NCBI RefSeq assembly: GCF_030272615.1
Contig: NC_081409.1
Location: 22,880,260 to 22,944,259 of the forward strand
Reading direction: 5' to 3'
From: Cryptomeria japonica
Taxonomy: Eukaryota > Streptophyta > Pinopsida > Cupressales > Cupressaceae
Length of the DNA stretch: 64,000 nt
The notes under the pieces are model-generated. The model was not told where the DNA came from. It searched no databases and was given only the letters and a program-made list of their open reading frames with translations. A program made the translations under genes and the position numbers. Positions 10,880 to 23,221 of this stretch are shown in pieces. Position 1 is the first letter of the stretch. Each line of letters opens with the position of its first letter.

Positions 10880-13800
10880 GCCCTGGCAGCTAAAATTGAA
10901 GAAAAGGATGAATGGATCATTGATTCTGGATGTTCACATCATATGACTGGTGATAAAAGTAAATTCTTAACCTTTCAGGAATACAATGGAGGTCTAGTAA
11001 GATTTGGGGATGATAAAGTTTGTTTAATCAGAGGAAAATGCACTATATCTTTTGATGGTAAGCACAATACTGACAACGTTTATTATGTTGAAGGTTTGAA
11101 GCATAATCTTTTGAGTGTTGGTCAATTAGTTGAAAAGGGATTTCAGTTACAATTCAAGAATGGTAAATGCAAAATCATGAATAGAACTGGTTTGGAAATT
11201 GCAACCGGTAATCAGACTAGAGGTAATATCTTTCATTTGAATAACAATGAGAAGACATGCTTGATTGCACATATTGATGAAAGTTGGTTATGACATAAGA
11301 GACTTTGTCATGTGAATTTTGATTGCATTGTAAAGATCGGTACAACTAAGGCAGTAAGGGATTTACCTAATATTGTAAAACCTCACAATCCAGTATGTAA
11401 GGAATGTCAATTTGGAAAGCAAGTTAGAACAACTTTTAAGAGTATTCTAGAGAAATCCAATAATGTTCTCGATTTAATTCATATTAATTTATGTGGTTCG
11501 GCAAGAACTAGAAGTCTACAAGGAGATAGATATTTCATGCTAATCATTGATGATTATTCTAGAATGTGTTGGGTTACTTTTCTCAGGGAGAAATCAAAAG
11601 CTTTTGGGAAATTCAAACTATTCAAGGAAATGGTAGAGAATGAAACCTGTAAGAAAATCAATTGCTTAAGATCAGATCAAGGAGGTGAATTCACATCTAA
11701 GGAATTTAATACATTTTGTGAAGTTAATGGAATCAGAAGACAGTTATCAGCACCTCAGACACCCCAGCAGAATGGAGTTGTGGAAAGGAAGAACATAACT
11801 ATTATGGATGCAACTAGAAGCATGATATCAGAAGCAAACCTACCTCATGTGTATTGGAGAGAAGCAATGAATACAACGGTTTACACATTCAACAGAGTTC
11901 ACATCAAAGGTGAAACTGGTAAGAGCCCTCATGAACTATGGTTTGGTAATACTCCCACTCTTAAATATTTTAGAATATTTGGAAGCAAATGTTATATTAG
12001 GAGAGATGAGTATATTGGTAAATTTGATCCTAGAAGTGATGGAGGAATATTTATTGGTTATTCATCTAAGAGCAAGGCATATAGATGTTTTAATAAAAGA
12101 TTGCAGAAAATCATTGAGAGTGCAAATGTGAAGATTGATGAATAGTTTAGAAGGGATTCAAGGTCTATGGACCCTGATCCGATAGTTGAGATGATCATAA
12201 ATGAACCTACTCTGAGTGCACCGATACAAAATGTTGATCTAGTCACACCGGCATCATCTGAGAATTCCATAGTGACTGAAGAACAATTGCAAGTGAATAC
12301 ACCCAGGTATGTAAGATTGAATCACTCTGAAAGTCAGATAATTGGGAATACGTATCAAGGAGTTATGACAAGAGGAAGACTGGCAAATGAAGAGGTATGC
12401 TTAATTTCTCAAATTGAACCAGCAACTATTTTTGAGGCATGTGAAGATAAACATTGGATTAAGGCTATGGAAGATGAATTGGAACAAATTGAAAATAATA
12501 ACACATGGACATTGGTTCCCGGCCTAAAAACAAAAATGTAATTGGAACTAAATGGGTATTCAGAAATAAACTTAATGAATATGGTAAGGTAATCAGAAAC
12601 AAAGCAAGATTAGTGTGTAAGGGATATTCACAGAAAGAGGGAATTGATTACAATGAAACCTTTGCACCGGTAGCTAGAATTGAGGCAGTCAGACTATTTC
12701 TTGCATTTGCAGCACACAATAACTATAAAGTATATCAAATGGATGTTAAATGTACATTTCTGAATGGTGATCTTGAAGAGGAAGTTTATATTGAACAACC
12801 TGATGGATTTTCTTTGACAAATGACAAAGATATGGTTTGTTGGTTAAGGAAAGCTTTATATGGATTGAAGCAAGCTCCTAGAGCTTGGTATGCTAGATTG
12901 GACAAATATCTTTTGAAGCTTGGTTACACTAAAGGTAATGCTGACAACAACCTATATTTCAAAGTGACTAATGATGACATCTTGGTTATTGAAGTTTTTG
13001 TTGATGATATCATTTTTGGAGGAGAAGATGGATTGTGCAAGGATTTTGCTAATAAGATGCAGGAAGAATTTGAAATGTCTATGATTGGGGAGACAAAATT
13101 CTTTTTAGGATTGCAGATTTCACAAACTGATAAAGGAATATTTATATGTCAATGAAAGTACTTGAAGGAACTACTGAATAAATTTGGTATGGAAAACTCT
13201 AAACCGGTAAGTACTCCTATGACTACAACTGATAAACTATCATTGAAGGATGATTCAACCCCTGCTAATCCGACAAGATATAAATCTATGATTCAAGGTT
13301 TACTGTATTTGACACGAACAAGACCTGATATTATGAATGCAGTATGCATTGTTTCAGGATTTCAGAGTAATCCTAAGGAAAATCATGAATCAACAGTGAA
13401 AAGGATTTTCCGATAGCTACAAGGCACAACAAATATTGGTTTATGGTATCCTAAAGATGAAAATTTTGATTTATGTGCATACACATATGCAAATTGGGAA
13501 GGAGATGTAGATGATGGAAAGAGCACCATCGACAAAGCATTCTTTCTTAGTAGCAGATTGATTTCATGGTTGAGCAAGAAACAGAGTTGTACATCATTAT
13601 CAACAACAGAATCAGAATATGTTGCAGCAACAACTAATTGTACTTAGGTATTATGGATTAAACAAATGTTGAAGGACATAAAGGTAACATGCAAAGAGCC
13701 TATAATTATTTACTGTGATAATATGGCAGCAATTGATATATCTAAGAATCTGGTATTTCACTCTAAAACTAAACATGTTTCTATCAAATTCAATTTTCTG

Positions 13801-13950
13801 AAAGAGAATGTTGAAGAAAAAGAAGTGAAATTGGTTTATGTGAATACTAAACAGAAGATTGCAGATATCTTTACTAAGCCTTTGCCTAAGGAAACTTTTG
13901 AATATCTCAGAGAGCAGCTTGGGGTAATACCCTCACCGGTAGAGACTTAG
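10880..13950 (+). pseudogene. Copia 1 Pol (protease-integrase-RT-RNase H), multiply disrupted
   Basis: Order of domains: protease with WIIDSGCSHHMT (10913-10948); GAG-pre-integrase (about 11270-11420); integrase (about 11450-12000); RT with FVDDIIFG (about 12995-13020); RNase H (to 13950). Lesions seen directly: TGA 11291-11293 where Trp of LWHKR is expected, TAG 12143-12145, a 1-nt loss near 12520, TGA 13153-13155, TAG 13414-13416 and TAG 13645-13647. The first integrase catalytic Asp is AAT (Asn) at 11486-11488, whereas the Copia 2 copy keeps Asp in HTDLCG. In RNase H two expected Asp codons read TAT (13486-13488) and AAT (13492-13494). The RT active site is intact. This copy cannot make an active polyprotein. 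Confidence 0.92.
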
Positions 13951-14307
13951 ATAGTTGGAGATTGACATCAAACCGACAGAAATTTACAGAGAAACCTTTT
14001 TATGGCTTTGATGAAGGAGAGATACTTCTCAGGGGGAGTAGTTGGTATTTGTAATTAGTTCTATGAACTGGTTGTATCTGGTGTTTGTATTGCTTTAGCA
14101 TTTGATGTCAAAGGGGGAGAGATATTTATGGAAAAACACATTATCTTTTGGGGAGAGATTACTCATTGGGGTAGATATATTTTGTATTTTGTTTTCTAGT
14201 AATTGATCTATTCTGGAGATTGATTGGTTTTTGGTTTTTGGCATTTTTGCTTTGGCACTTAGATGGTTTTTCCATCTTGTGTTGCCATCAATGCCAAAGG
14301 GGGAGAT
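13951..14307 (+). other. Copia 1 3' untranslated region and polypurine tract
   Basis: Non-coding purine-rich DNA with three G-runs: near 14030 (CAGGGGGAG), near 14108 (CAAAGGGGGAGAG) and the final AAAGGGGGAGA at about 14296-14306. The last directly abuts the 3' LTR and is the best primer site for plus-strand DNA synthesis. The extra upstream tracts could act as secondary plus-strand primers. Confidence 0.8.
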
Positions 14308-15370
14308 TGTTGGTATTATGGATGTGTTGTATTGATTTTTTCATTGATGTCAACACTTATCAACACTTATCTTTCTCGAGATCTTTGGTTATGTTCACTG
14401 GAATGTTTAGTGACTTATGCACAGTCACCAGTATTTGGTTCACTGGCAGGTTATATTGTTCACCGGCACTGAGGATGACTTGTTATCATCTGGAGATTAC
14501 TTGGTTATGTCGAAGACATGGTTTGGACACTTGGTTTTGGTGATTTAGTTATTGGTCTAATCGAGTTGGCATGTTTGTTGTTACTGGCAAATTGGTCTAG
14601 GTTATGGACCGGCATGCGTTATCTATTCCAAATTAGCACAAGACATTATGGAGATGATTTATTGATTGGTTATTATTGTAAATGCATTGAGCCAACATGA
14701 TGCATCACATATTGATTCATGTATAATTGATTTAATTGTAATATTCTTAGTGAGTCGACCTACACATTTGGTCTTAGGTTTTGGTATATATGTAAGATCT
14801 CATTTGTGAGATTATGTGGTAGAGGAATGTAATAAGGTATATGCGAATATAAGCACAGCTACTCACGCAAACATCATTTGAAGATTCAAGGAAGGTTTGA
14901 AGAAGACAATCAGAGCTTAACCGGTATTGAATCCAGCATATGAAGATGCTACTTTGAGTAGTACATTATCATTGGATTTAACTATCCAATTGTAGTCAAT
15001 GTGACTCCCATCTTGTGATTGAGCAGTGAGCTCTAGGAAGTTGGTCTTTCTGCATGTGCAGACCCCATTTGTACACACATACTATCTGCAGCAGTATCAT
15101 CTAATTGTGGGTAAGGTTTTCCACCGTGGTTTTTCCCCTTATAGGGTTTCCACGTACAAATATCTGTGTTATGTGTTGTGGATATTATTTGCCTTTATGT
15201 TTCATGCATTAAACTTTACCGGTATTGTTATTAACTGTTAAACTGTCAACCGACATTAAGTTTGGTTTACCGGTATTATGCATCAAGTTTGATTAAGTTA
15301 TATTTGGGATTAAATTAATAGACAACTGATTCACCCCCCCCCCCACCTCAGTTGCCTTCGGGTCCTAACA
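14308..15370 (+). repeat. 3' LTR of Copia 1
   Basis: 1063 nt matching 8687-9748 with scattered substitutions. It ends in CTAACA, directly followed by the target duplication GATAT (15371-15375). Confidence 0.95.
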
Positions 15371-15375
15371 GATAT

Positions 15376-15955
15376 ACCACCATGTAAAGACGTAATTAAC
15401 ATTCTAATTTCAATAATAAAATGTAATACTCTTTATTCTTAAATAAACTTATAATTCCTTAAATAAGTCTAGTTACTTCCAATATTTCATCCTTAGTTCT
15501 AAATGATCATTTCCAATGATATCATTATAAACACAAGATTGCTATAAGGAGATATATATTCTTTATTCAATAAGAAAGTGTAGTAGTATCTCACTCATAT
15601 CTACATATTATACTTAGGCCTTTCAAATGCCTTAAGTTCATATAACAAGATAAATATAAAGTAAAGGATGAGATGCGTTCTTTGATCTACAATCCAAGAT
15701 ATCTTCAATGCAATCTTTAGAATGAAGACGAGAACAAGATTTAGGTGCTTTTTCCACCCAACCTTGAAGCTTACACTTCCTCGGAATTCTTGGTCAATCA
15801 AGAATACCCGACCTTGCATGAATTGCTTAGCAAAAATAATTCGATAGACAAGATGGAATCTGGTGCGTGCCTAGAATGATACATGCATTTTCAATTTTCT
15901 AATTCCATTAAGAAACAAGCAAGTTCAATCAAGGATATGGTAGATAGCATAAATA
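15376..15955. other. Spacer between Copia 1 and Gypsy A
   Basis: AT-rich DNA. I see no coding region, RNA gene or transposon end. The last five bases before 15961 (AATCC, 15956-15960) are the left target duplication of Gypsy A. Confidence 0.55.
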
Positions 15956-15960
15956 AATCC

Positions 15961-16734
15961 TGTAGACACCTAAAATTGTCCAGTCTAATTAAATAAATAT
16001 CTTTATTTATTTAATTACTTTAGCCTAATTCCTCTATTAATTAAATAAATCTTTATTTATTTAATTCATTCATTTATCCTCTTCTAGCCTTATTTCTCAT
16101 TTAAATAAATACGTTTATTTATTTAAATTATCCTTTTCTTAAATTAAATAAATATCTTATTTATTTAATTGATCCCACTTCTTCTATTAATTAAATAAAT
16201 CTTTATTTATTTAATTAATTCATTAACCTTTTCTACCTATGACACATGCCATTCATCTCTTAATTCATACACTACCTACCCTTTCATTATTTTATTATTT
16301 CTTTTACCTACCCTCTAATCATAGCTGACCTCTTTTACACCTCTCAATCTTATCCCTCCATTTCATATAGTGTCTTCTATATAAAGAGATGCTTCCTTCA
16401 TTAACTCACTCACTATGCATTCAACCTCGACTATGCTTCGAACTTGCATATGCAATCAAGCCTACTTGCAACCACATTTCCGTTCTTTGTTGAGCTCTTG
16501 TGCACATAAAATCTGAGAGCCAATATATCAAGCAAGATCAATGGAGATAGGAAGAATGGAGATTCAAACCCTATTGGACATGTGATGGTATAATCTTTGT
16601 GATTTCATTTGATTTGCATTGTCTTAGGTAATCTTCATATGTTATGGTGAATCTTTGTTGTTGTTAGGCTAGGGTTTTGTGATTGAATTCATTTAGCCTT
16701 TCAATATTGTTATTATCCATTTTCACCATATACA
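15961..16734 (+). repeat. 5' LTR of Gypsy A
   Basis: 774 nt, TGTAGACACC to ..CATATACA. The U3 part (15987-16226) is a run of five AT palindromes of the form TTAAATAAAT..ATTTATTTAA. A TATATAAA box lies near 16378-16385 and marks the likely transcription start region. It is nearly identical to 26422-27175 plus 37342-37362. Confidence 0.93.
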
Positions 16735-16737
16735 TTT

Positions 16738-16755
16738 TGGCACGCTCGGTGGGAT
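16738..16755 (+). other. Candidate primer-binding site of Gypsy A
   Basis: TGGCACGCTCGGTGGGAT lies three bases after the LTR end, as expected for a tRNA 3'-end complement beginning TGG. I do not assign the tRNA. Gypsy B keeps only its first five bases (TGGCA). Confidence 0.65.
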
Positions 16756-16885
16756 ATGGATTTCTGTTAGATCTGTATTTTTTGCAGATTTTTCTAACCC
16801 TATATTGTTGTTTTGTAAAACAATTTGGAGAATAACCTTGTGCAGCTAGGGTTTTGGACACAAAATCAAGATCTTGGAGAGATTT

Positions 16886-17640
16886 GATCATATCTCACAA
16901 ACGACTTGGAATTTTTGTGCAAATTGTTTTTTTCAAGTTGAAGACAGTATCAAGAGCTCGCAATCCAAAATTTAGAATTTTTGGAGCACAGTTTCATTTT
17001 CTATGAATTTTTTATGATTTTTAATAAAAAATTAATTTTGAGAGAAAATGAGCGAATTTTTTGGATTTTCTTACATTTTTGGAAATCTTTAATAATTATA
17101 CATAGGATCTGTTCTTTGTGATTTTAATTTTTATGCAAAATATTTCCTAAAAATTTGGATCTTTAAAAATTAGGGTTTTTCCTTATTTTGATCATATCTT
17201 ACAAACAGCTTTGAATTTTGGCATCAAATTTGTTTTTCAATTTAGGAAAAATATTAGAAGGTTTCAGTAAAAATTTCAGATTTTTTGGATAAAATTTTCA
17301 TTTTATATGAATTTTTTATGAGTTTTCATAAAAAATTAATTTTGAGAGAAAATTAGCAAATTTTTTGGATTTTCTTAAATTTTTGGAAATCTCTTAGAAT
17401 TATACACATGATCTGTTCTTTGTGATTTTAAATTTGATTCAAAATCATTCCTCAAAAATTGGATCTTTGAAAATTAGGGTTTTGCATTATTTTACTCATA
17501 TCTCACAAACTGCTTGGATTTGTTGCAGCAATTTTTTTATGCAAGTTTGGAAGACCATTAGGACTCTCCAGTAAAAATTTTAATTTTTTTGGATTTTCTT
17601 ACATTTCTAGAAATCTCTTAAAATTTTACAGATGGTCTTT
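16886..17640 (+). repeat. 304-bp tandem repeat in the Gypsy A leader, about 2.5 copies
   Basis: The landmark 'tcatatct(c/t)acaaac' recurs at 16888, 17192 and 17496, exactly 304 bases apart. Each unit continues through 'gattttcttacattt', '..gaaatctctta' and 'atctgttctttgtgatttt'; the third unit is truncated. Units are diverged, so the array is old. Gypsy B lacks the whole segment. Confidence 0.85.
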
Positions 17641-19097
17641 TTTACGATGAATCAAATATTTGAATTGGTCAACAAAATGCATTGTTGAAGGCCCCTATTT
17701 CACGAAGTCTTTTGGATCTAAAATTTACCTAACTTGTGTGCTTGCAGGAAGGGGTGATCATTTGAGACAATCCAAACTACTAACAAATCTTTGTTGCAGG
17801 ACCTTGGCAAGGGTTTTTGATCTTTATTGTGTGCCTTGTTCTCATAGACTAGCAAACACTTCAATTGGTGCACTAAAATTGAACCATTGTCTTTTGTGCC
17901 TTGAGCAATAGGCTCTTTTTGTTTCATATTGTCTCCCTGTGTGGTCATTAGGACTACTAGTGAGGAGAGAATGACCCAAGTGGTAGTGAGGAAACCCACC
18001 TCTTCCGAACCACTATAAACAACTGTATTCATGGTGAAAACTATGGATAACGTATGCTGATTAGTTCATACCGACACTATGTCTCCCCATAAACCCGTTT
18101 GATCAAATTTATTTGATCAGTTGTAGGGCGTAACCCCTACCGGTTGGGAGCCTTCTGTATTTACAGAGCTGAAAGTGTCGCATGTATGGCCACACGAGCA
18201 GATGCCCTTACTAGCACCTTTTTGTTTTAGAAGCCAAAATCCTTCTAGTTGTTGGGGCAGGAGGTTGGACCTTTGGTAGCGGCCCACACACATACGGTTC
18301 TTAGTAGAGATACAAAGTTCACCATGAGGAGTTTTCGTGGGGACTGATGCTTGGCTGCCCCAAGAAGTGAGTGCCGAGGGTGGAGCCAGTGGGGTCAAGC
18401 ATCTAAGTGTCCGCTCTGAATAGTGTAGCCTCAAGGGAAACTCCATGTGGGATCAACAACTATTGTCCTGGCCAACCATAAGAATTGTGCTCATCTTATT
18501 TTGAACTATCAAACATTCAAGACCAAACATTAAAACATTGTGTCTTTTGTGTCTTCAAGTATATGCAAAACAATTTTACATCAAACAACACACTTTTCTT
18601 GGAGTCATTTTGAGTCTAAACACTTGCAAACATTGAGTCCTCATCAACATTGTGTCCTCTTGTCATGAAAAACAGTCAAACAAATTTATATTTGGTCACA
18701 ACAACAACTTCACAAATTGAAAAAATTGCACTCACATTGCTTTACACCTTACATTACATTCACATTTGTCTAAAATTGAGTCAAAAGGTCACTTGCTTGT
18801 CCTCATCATACTTTGTCAACACACTACATACAACAACATTTTGCTAAGTGGTCCCTCATCAAGGTCTATCACCTTTGGGTCTCATTTGGTCTTACTTAGA
18901 GTCAAGGTCAACTTACCTCATCAAGAAAAACTATCATCTCTTTGGAAGTCACACCTACTCTACTACATACATACTTGGTCTTACATTTTGGACATTGCAA
19001 GTACACCTCAGATTCATTTACATTCCATCCAACTCTTGGTCTTCCATACTCTTTCCATTTTCATCTAGTCTCACACATCTTGGTCAATACCTAGTTC
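17641..19097 (+). other. Gypsy A untranslated leader
   Basis: Between the repeat array and the Gag start codon. The part from about 17990 aligns with 27960 onward in Gypsy B. An antisense frame at 18117-18446 has a partly conserved counterpart in B (28185-28436), but no known domain, so I do not call it a gene. Confidence 0.6.
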
Positions 19098-22000
19098 ATG
19101 GTTGAAACTTGTTCCCAAAAATCTAGGAGAGAAACTAAAGAGGCTCAAGAGTCCGCAAACATGAGTTCTTATGAGTATGACAATGATATCTTTTTCAATT
19201 CTGATCATACTATATTACCTGACATGGATGCTTATAGAAACATTCCAAATGTTGAGAACATGGACACTAAAAACAACAATGATACACACAATGACAATAT
19301 GGACAACATTTCAATACATTCAGTAGAAGTGGAAGACTCCATTATGGATCCCCATTTCAATCAATTGGTTGAGGAAATAATGAGGAGAGATAGACAATAC
19401 TTCTTACAAGTGATGGCACAAAGTGGAGCCAAGATTCCTCATGATTTTGACATGTCTCAAATAACAGAAAATTGACCTTTGCAAAAATCTCACTCCAACA
19501 TGCATCAAAGGAGGCCTAATAGTGGAGGCAATAGAGGACCACATCTTGTGCCTAAATCACCATCATCTTTGTTTCAAAAACCAAAGGTCCCATACACACA
19601 TGGTCAAGCATATGATACTCACCTTTGCAGACCATTATGGAAGTCTTATGCAGAAAAATATGCTCAATCACATACCAATGCTAAGGATCAACCACCAAGG
19701 CAATTGGATATACAAAGGCATGCTCAAAATTTGGACACAAGGAAACCCTGCATCAAATTTGGGGGCAACACACTAGAACAAACTCATGACATTCCTGTAG
19801 AGTATGGTATACATGGACATAGTAGATATGTCATTCCTCAACATGACTCTATACCAAGTGGTCCATATACGCAACACCATTATAGACCTCCTCCATATGA
19901 ACATGTGTATGATCAATATCATCGATATATGCAACATGCTCCTCCTCCATCCGGTGGTTCAGGCATGGGGTATGGTCCAAGAAGTCGGTCTCCACCAAAT
20001 AACAATTGGGAGCAACAAATCAGGGACTTACAAAAGAAAATGGAGGACATAAATACACCGAAGCCAACATACACAATGAGAGACATATGTCCTTATCCAT
20101 TTGACAAGAGTATTCCAATGCCTCCTTTTCCTACACACTTTGTGACACCTAAGTTTGATAAGTATAGAGGAAAAGGGGATCCTAAGGCACACATAAGACA
20201 ATTTTTCACAGCTTGCATTGAGGTAGCAGCAGAAGAGACATATTTGATGAGATTATTCCCATAGAGCTTAGGTGATCAAGCTATGGAATGGTTCTCCCAA
20301 CTTCCACCTGGAATTAAGTCATGGGGTGATTTAGCAGAGGCATTTATCCAACATTTCTCATACAACATAGAGACAGACATATTAGTCACTACTGTGTGCA
20401 ACACCAAGCAAAAAGATGGAGAGTCTTTTTCATCATTTTTACAAAGATGGAAGAATCTAGCCAATAGATGCTCTTGTGAAATTCCACAAAAACAAATGGT
20501 AGAAATGTTCACCCAAAATGTTAACAAAGACATTGGCTATGATCTAAGAAAAGCTTGTTTGTCCACTTTCAAGGACGTCATTGAAAAAGGCTTAGCGACA
20601 GAAAAGGTCCTAATTGAACAAGGAGTAATTAAAATATTCAAAGAAAACAAAGAGGACTTTAAAGGAAAAGATAAGCCAAGATTTTGGAGCAAAAACAAGA
20701 ACACAGTCAATGATGGTGTTATTGATGCCAATACGGTACGACCAAAAATCATTTTTTCTGGATCAAGCTCTACAAACAATCAAGTGAATACTCAAACAAC
20801 TTCAAAGTCACGAAGGAAGTACACTCCTTTGGGAGAACCACTTGAGTCAGTTTTCAAGAAGCTAGTGGCAAACAAAGTAATCACTATTCCACATTTTCCT
20901 CCATATGAACCAAAGGTTAAACCAAATTGGTGGAATGATGATGAGTATTGTGAGTTTCATAAGAGCAAGGGTCATAAAACAGGAAACTGTCATCGACTGA
21001 AAAACATCATACAAGATCTTATTGATAGAGGTGACATTGAAATTGAAGGACACTCATCCAACCAAGAACATGAAATGTTTAAGGAACCATTCCCAAAGCA
21101 TGACAAGGGAAAAGCCAAAGCCACAGATGACCAGACCAACTATACCAGAGCATCTTATAACTATGATTCAACTATCAATCACATTTCAATGGACAATTAT
21201 GTCTCTACCATTATCATCAAGGACAAAACACCTGAGAATTCTACCCAAAGACCCAAAATTGTCCTAAAAGGCGTTGTATCTTCTTCCAAACCTACCTTTG
21301 AATGTAATGTCACAACTCGTCGAGGTAAATTCACTTTGCAAGGTGCTTCAGCCAAAAACACCACTTCCTCATCAACCAAGCCTAAGTATGACCTTGTAGA
21401 ATGGTTAGGGAAGACACTCGCCCTCATCTCCATCCTTGAGCTCTTACGCATATCCCCCGCACATAAAGCCATTCTTGATAAAATCTTGAGAGACACTGTT
21501 GTCCCTACTGATCTGAATGCGGACCAATTTCAAGCCATGGTGGGATACCTTTCCATTCCACACTCCCTTACATTCATAGAAGTCGATGACGCCTTTGTAA
21601 GTCAGCCACATAACACACCTTTACACATTGAAGCCTTCATACAAAAACATCAAATAAAACGAGTTCTGATAGATGGAGGAGCAGGTCTAAACATTTGTAC
21701 ATTGAGCACTATTAAACAATTGGGATATTCTGATAAAGCTGTGAATTCCACAAACAAAATTACCATCAAAGCATATGATGATGAAGAGCGTTCATCCAAA
21801 GGCACAGTCACCTTACCTCTCAGAGTTGGGCCAGTTACAAAGGATGTGGTTTGTCAAGTCCTAGACCTAGATCTCACATACAACATATTGCTAGGACATC
21901 CATGGATTCATGAGATGAGCACAGTACCATCTACATATCATAGATGTATCAAGTTTCCACACAATGGAGTTGAAGTGACCGTCAAAGCTAATCCAAATCC

Positions 22001-22682
22001 ATTCATATATTCCAACAATATGCGACCTAGATCAGATATAACAATTCTAGCCAATCGAGAAGCTATTCCTTCATTAGCATATGTGGATCCAGAATCATTG
22101 AAAGCTTCTACATCAAAACAAGCAGAGCTTAAAGAAAAATTCAAGATTAAAGACATGGGATGTGGTGAGTATGTCTTTCATGTTGATCAACTCCCACTAT
22201 CTCCTAAGGTATTCAGTCAACATGAACAATCTATAAACAATTTGCAATGTCAAGGAATTGGGTGTGAACCACCTAGTGTTGTGGCTACTAAGTCTAAATG
22301 CAAATCTCCTCCAGTGGTGCAAGCAACTCTTGATATCAATAATCCTAAGAGTGGTTCCAACAAAGAATCTATTGAGTGTATCGCCATCCCTCTTGAAAAA
22401 TCACATAGCCTTACCATATCATCAATTCATTCCATTTCCTCTCCTCTCCCAGACTTGGATCAACAAGAATTACAAAAGCCCTTACCCATTGGGGATCACA
22501 AATCAAGATTTGAAAATAAAAATCTAAAAGTCAAAAATAAAGAGAAGTCCTTTAGTCCAAACCAAAATCAAAAGCTATTGGACTTTGCAAAAATCAAAGT
22601 CAAGGATGAAACTCCTATGAAAGAAAAAGAACAAGAGTTGATCTCCCCTAATATCAAAATAACTGGGGCAAAAGTTCTATAA
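19098..22682 (+). pseudogene. Gypsy A Gag-protease polyprotein, disrupted
   Basis: Starts MVETCSQKSRRETKEAQ at 19098, the same start as Gypsy B. The retrotransposon-Gag capsid domain spans about 20080-20640 (AHIRQFFTACIEVA, then QAMEWFSQLPPGIKSW and FLQRWKNLANRC). A C-terminal motif WWNDDEYCEFHKSKGHKTGNC follows near 20930. A retroviral-type aspartic protease follows with LIDGGAGLN (about 21667) and NILLGHPWIH (about 21889). Lesions: TGA 19473-19475 where B has AGA, TAG 20262-20264 where B has CAA, and loss of one G in the G-run near 22668 that shifts the frame and ends translation at 22682. The frame after 20283 is open for 799 codons. No reverse transcriptase follows. Confidence 0.88.
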
Positions 22683-22702
22683 TTTTAAGTCAAAACACAT
22701 AC

Positions 22703-23221
22703 TTGTTGATCCTAAGTCTCCATCATGCCATCTTACTTTCACTTCTTTTCACAATCATAAGCCTTCATCACTCATCCACATGTTTCACACATCCATTCCC
22801 TTCTAGTGATACATCATGGACCTTTAATGGAGCTTCCTCGAGGGACTTTGTTATCAGGGATGCCCAAACTTCTTTAGGTGGCATGCATATGGGCTTGTGT
22901 AGTCCACACGCTAGCAATTCTATCTCAATTCCTTTATCAAGGAAGACAATCACTCGAGCTACACATAATTTAGTCAAGGAACATTGTAGCTATAATCACA
23001 AGGTAAAGCCTCACACATTTGAGGTGGGTGACTCAGTTCTCAAAGAAAATCCTAAAAATCAGCAAGACAAAGAAAAGAAGGGAAAGTTCGAACCAAACTG
23101 GCTTGGTCCTTACATCATCACAACAGCATATGGATCCGGTGCATATCAACTCTCAACTCCAGATGGAGAACCTTTGGAGGATCCTATCAACAGCATGCAT
23201 CTTCACAGATTTTACACATAG
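22703..23221 (+). pseudogene. Gypsy A hydrophobic linker plus integrase C-terminal tail
   Basis: The frame first encodes a hydrophobic stretch (ILSLHHAILLSLLFTIISL), then a segment shared with B, then the typical Gypsy integrase tail (KPHTFEVGDSVL, FEPNWLGPYIITTAYGSGAY, GEPLEDPINSMHLHRFYT). In autonomous Gypsy elements this tail closes the integrase; here the catalytic core and the whole RT-RNase H region are missing between protease and tail. Gypsy B has the same join, so the deletion predates both copies. Confidence 0.85.

Larger units (their letters stand above)
8687..15370 (+). mobile_element. Copia element 1: full-length LTR retrotransposon with target duplication
   Basis: The element runs from TGTTGG to CTAACA and is flanked by the direct repeat GATAT at 8682-8686 and 15371-15375. 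It has two LTRs of about 1062 nt, a Met-tRNA primer-binding site, gag, protease, integrase, reverse transcriptase and RNase H in Copia order, and a polypurine tract next to the 3' LTR. The LTRs differ at scattered sites, so insertion is not very recent. Coding capacity is destroyed by several stops, one frameshift and catalytic substitutions. Motifs such as [17 protein letters not shown] suggest a SIRE/Maximus-like lineage, but that assignment needs a tree. Confidence 0.95.
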
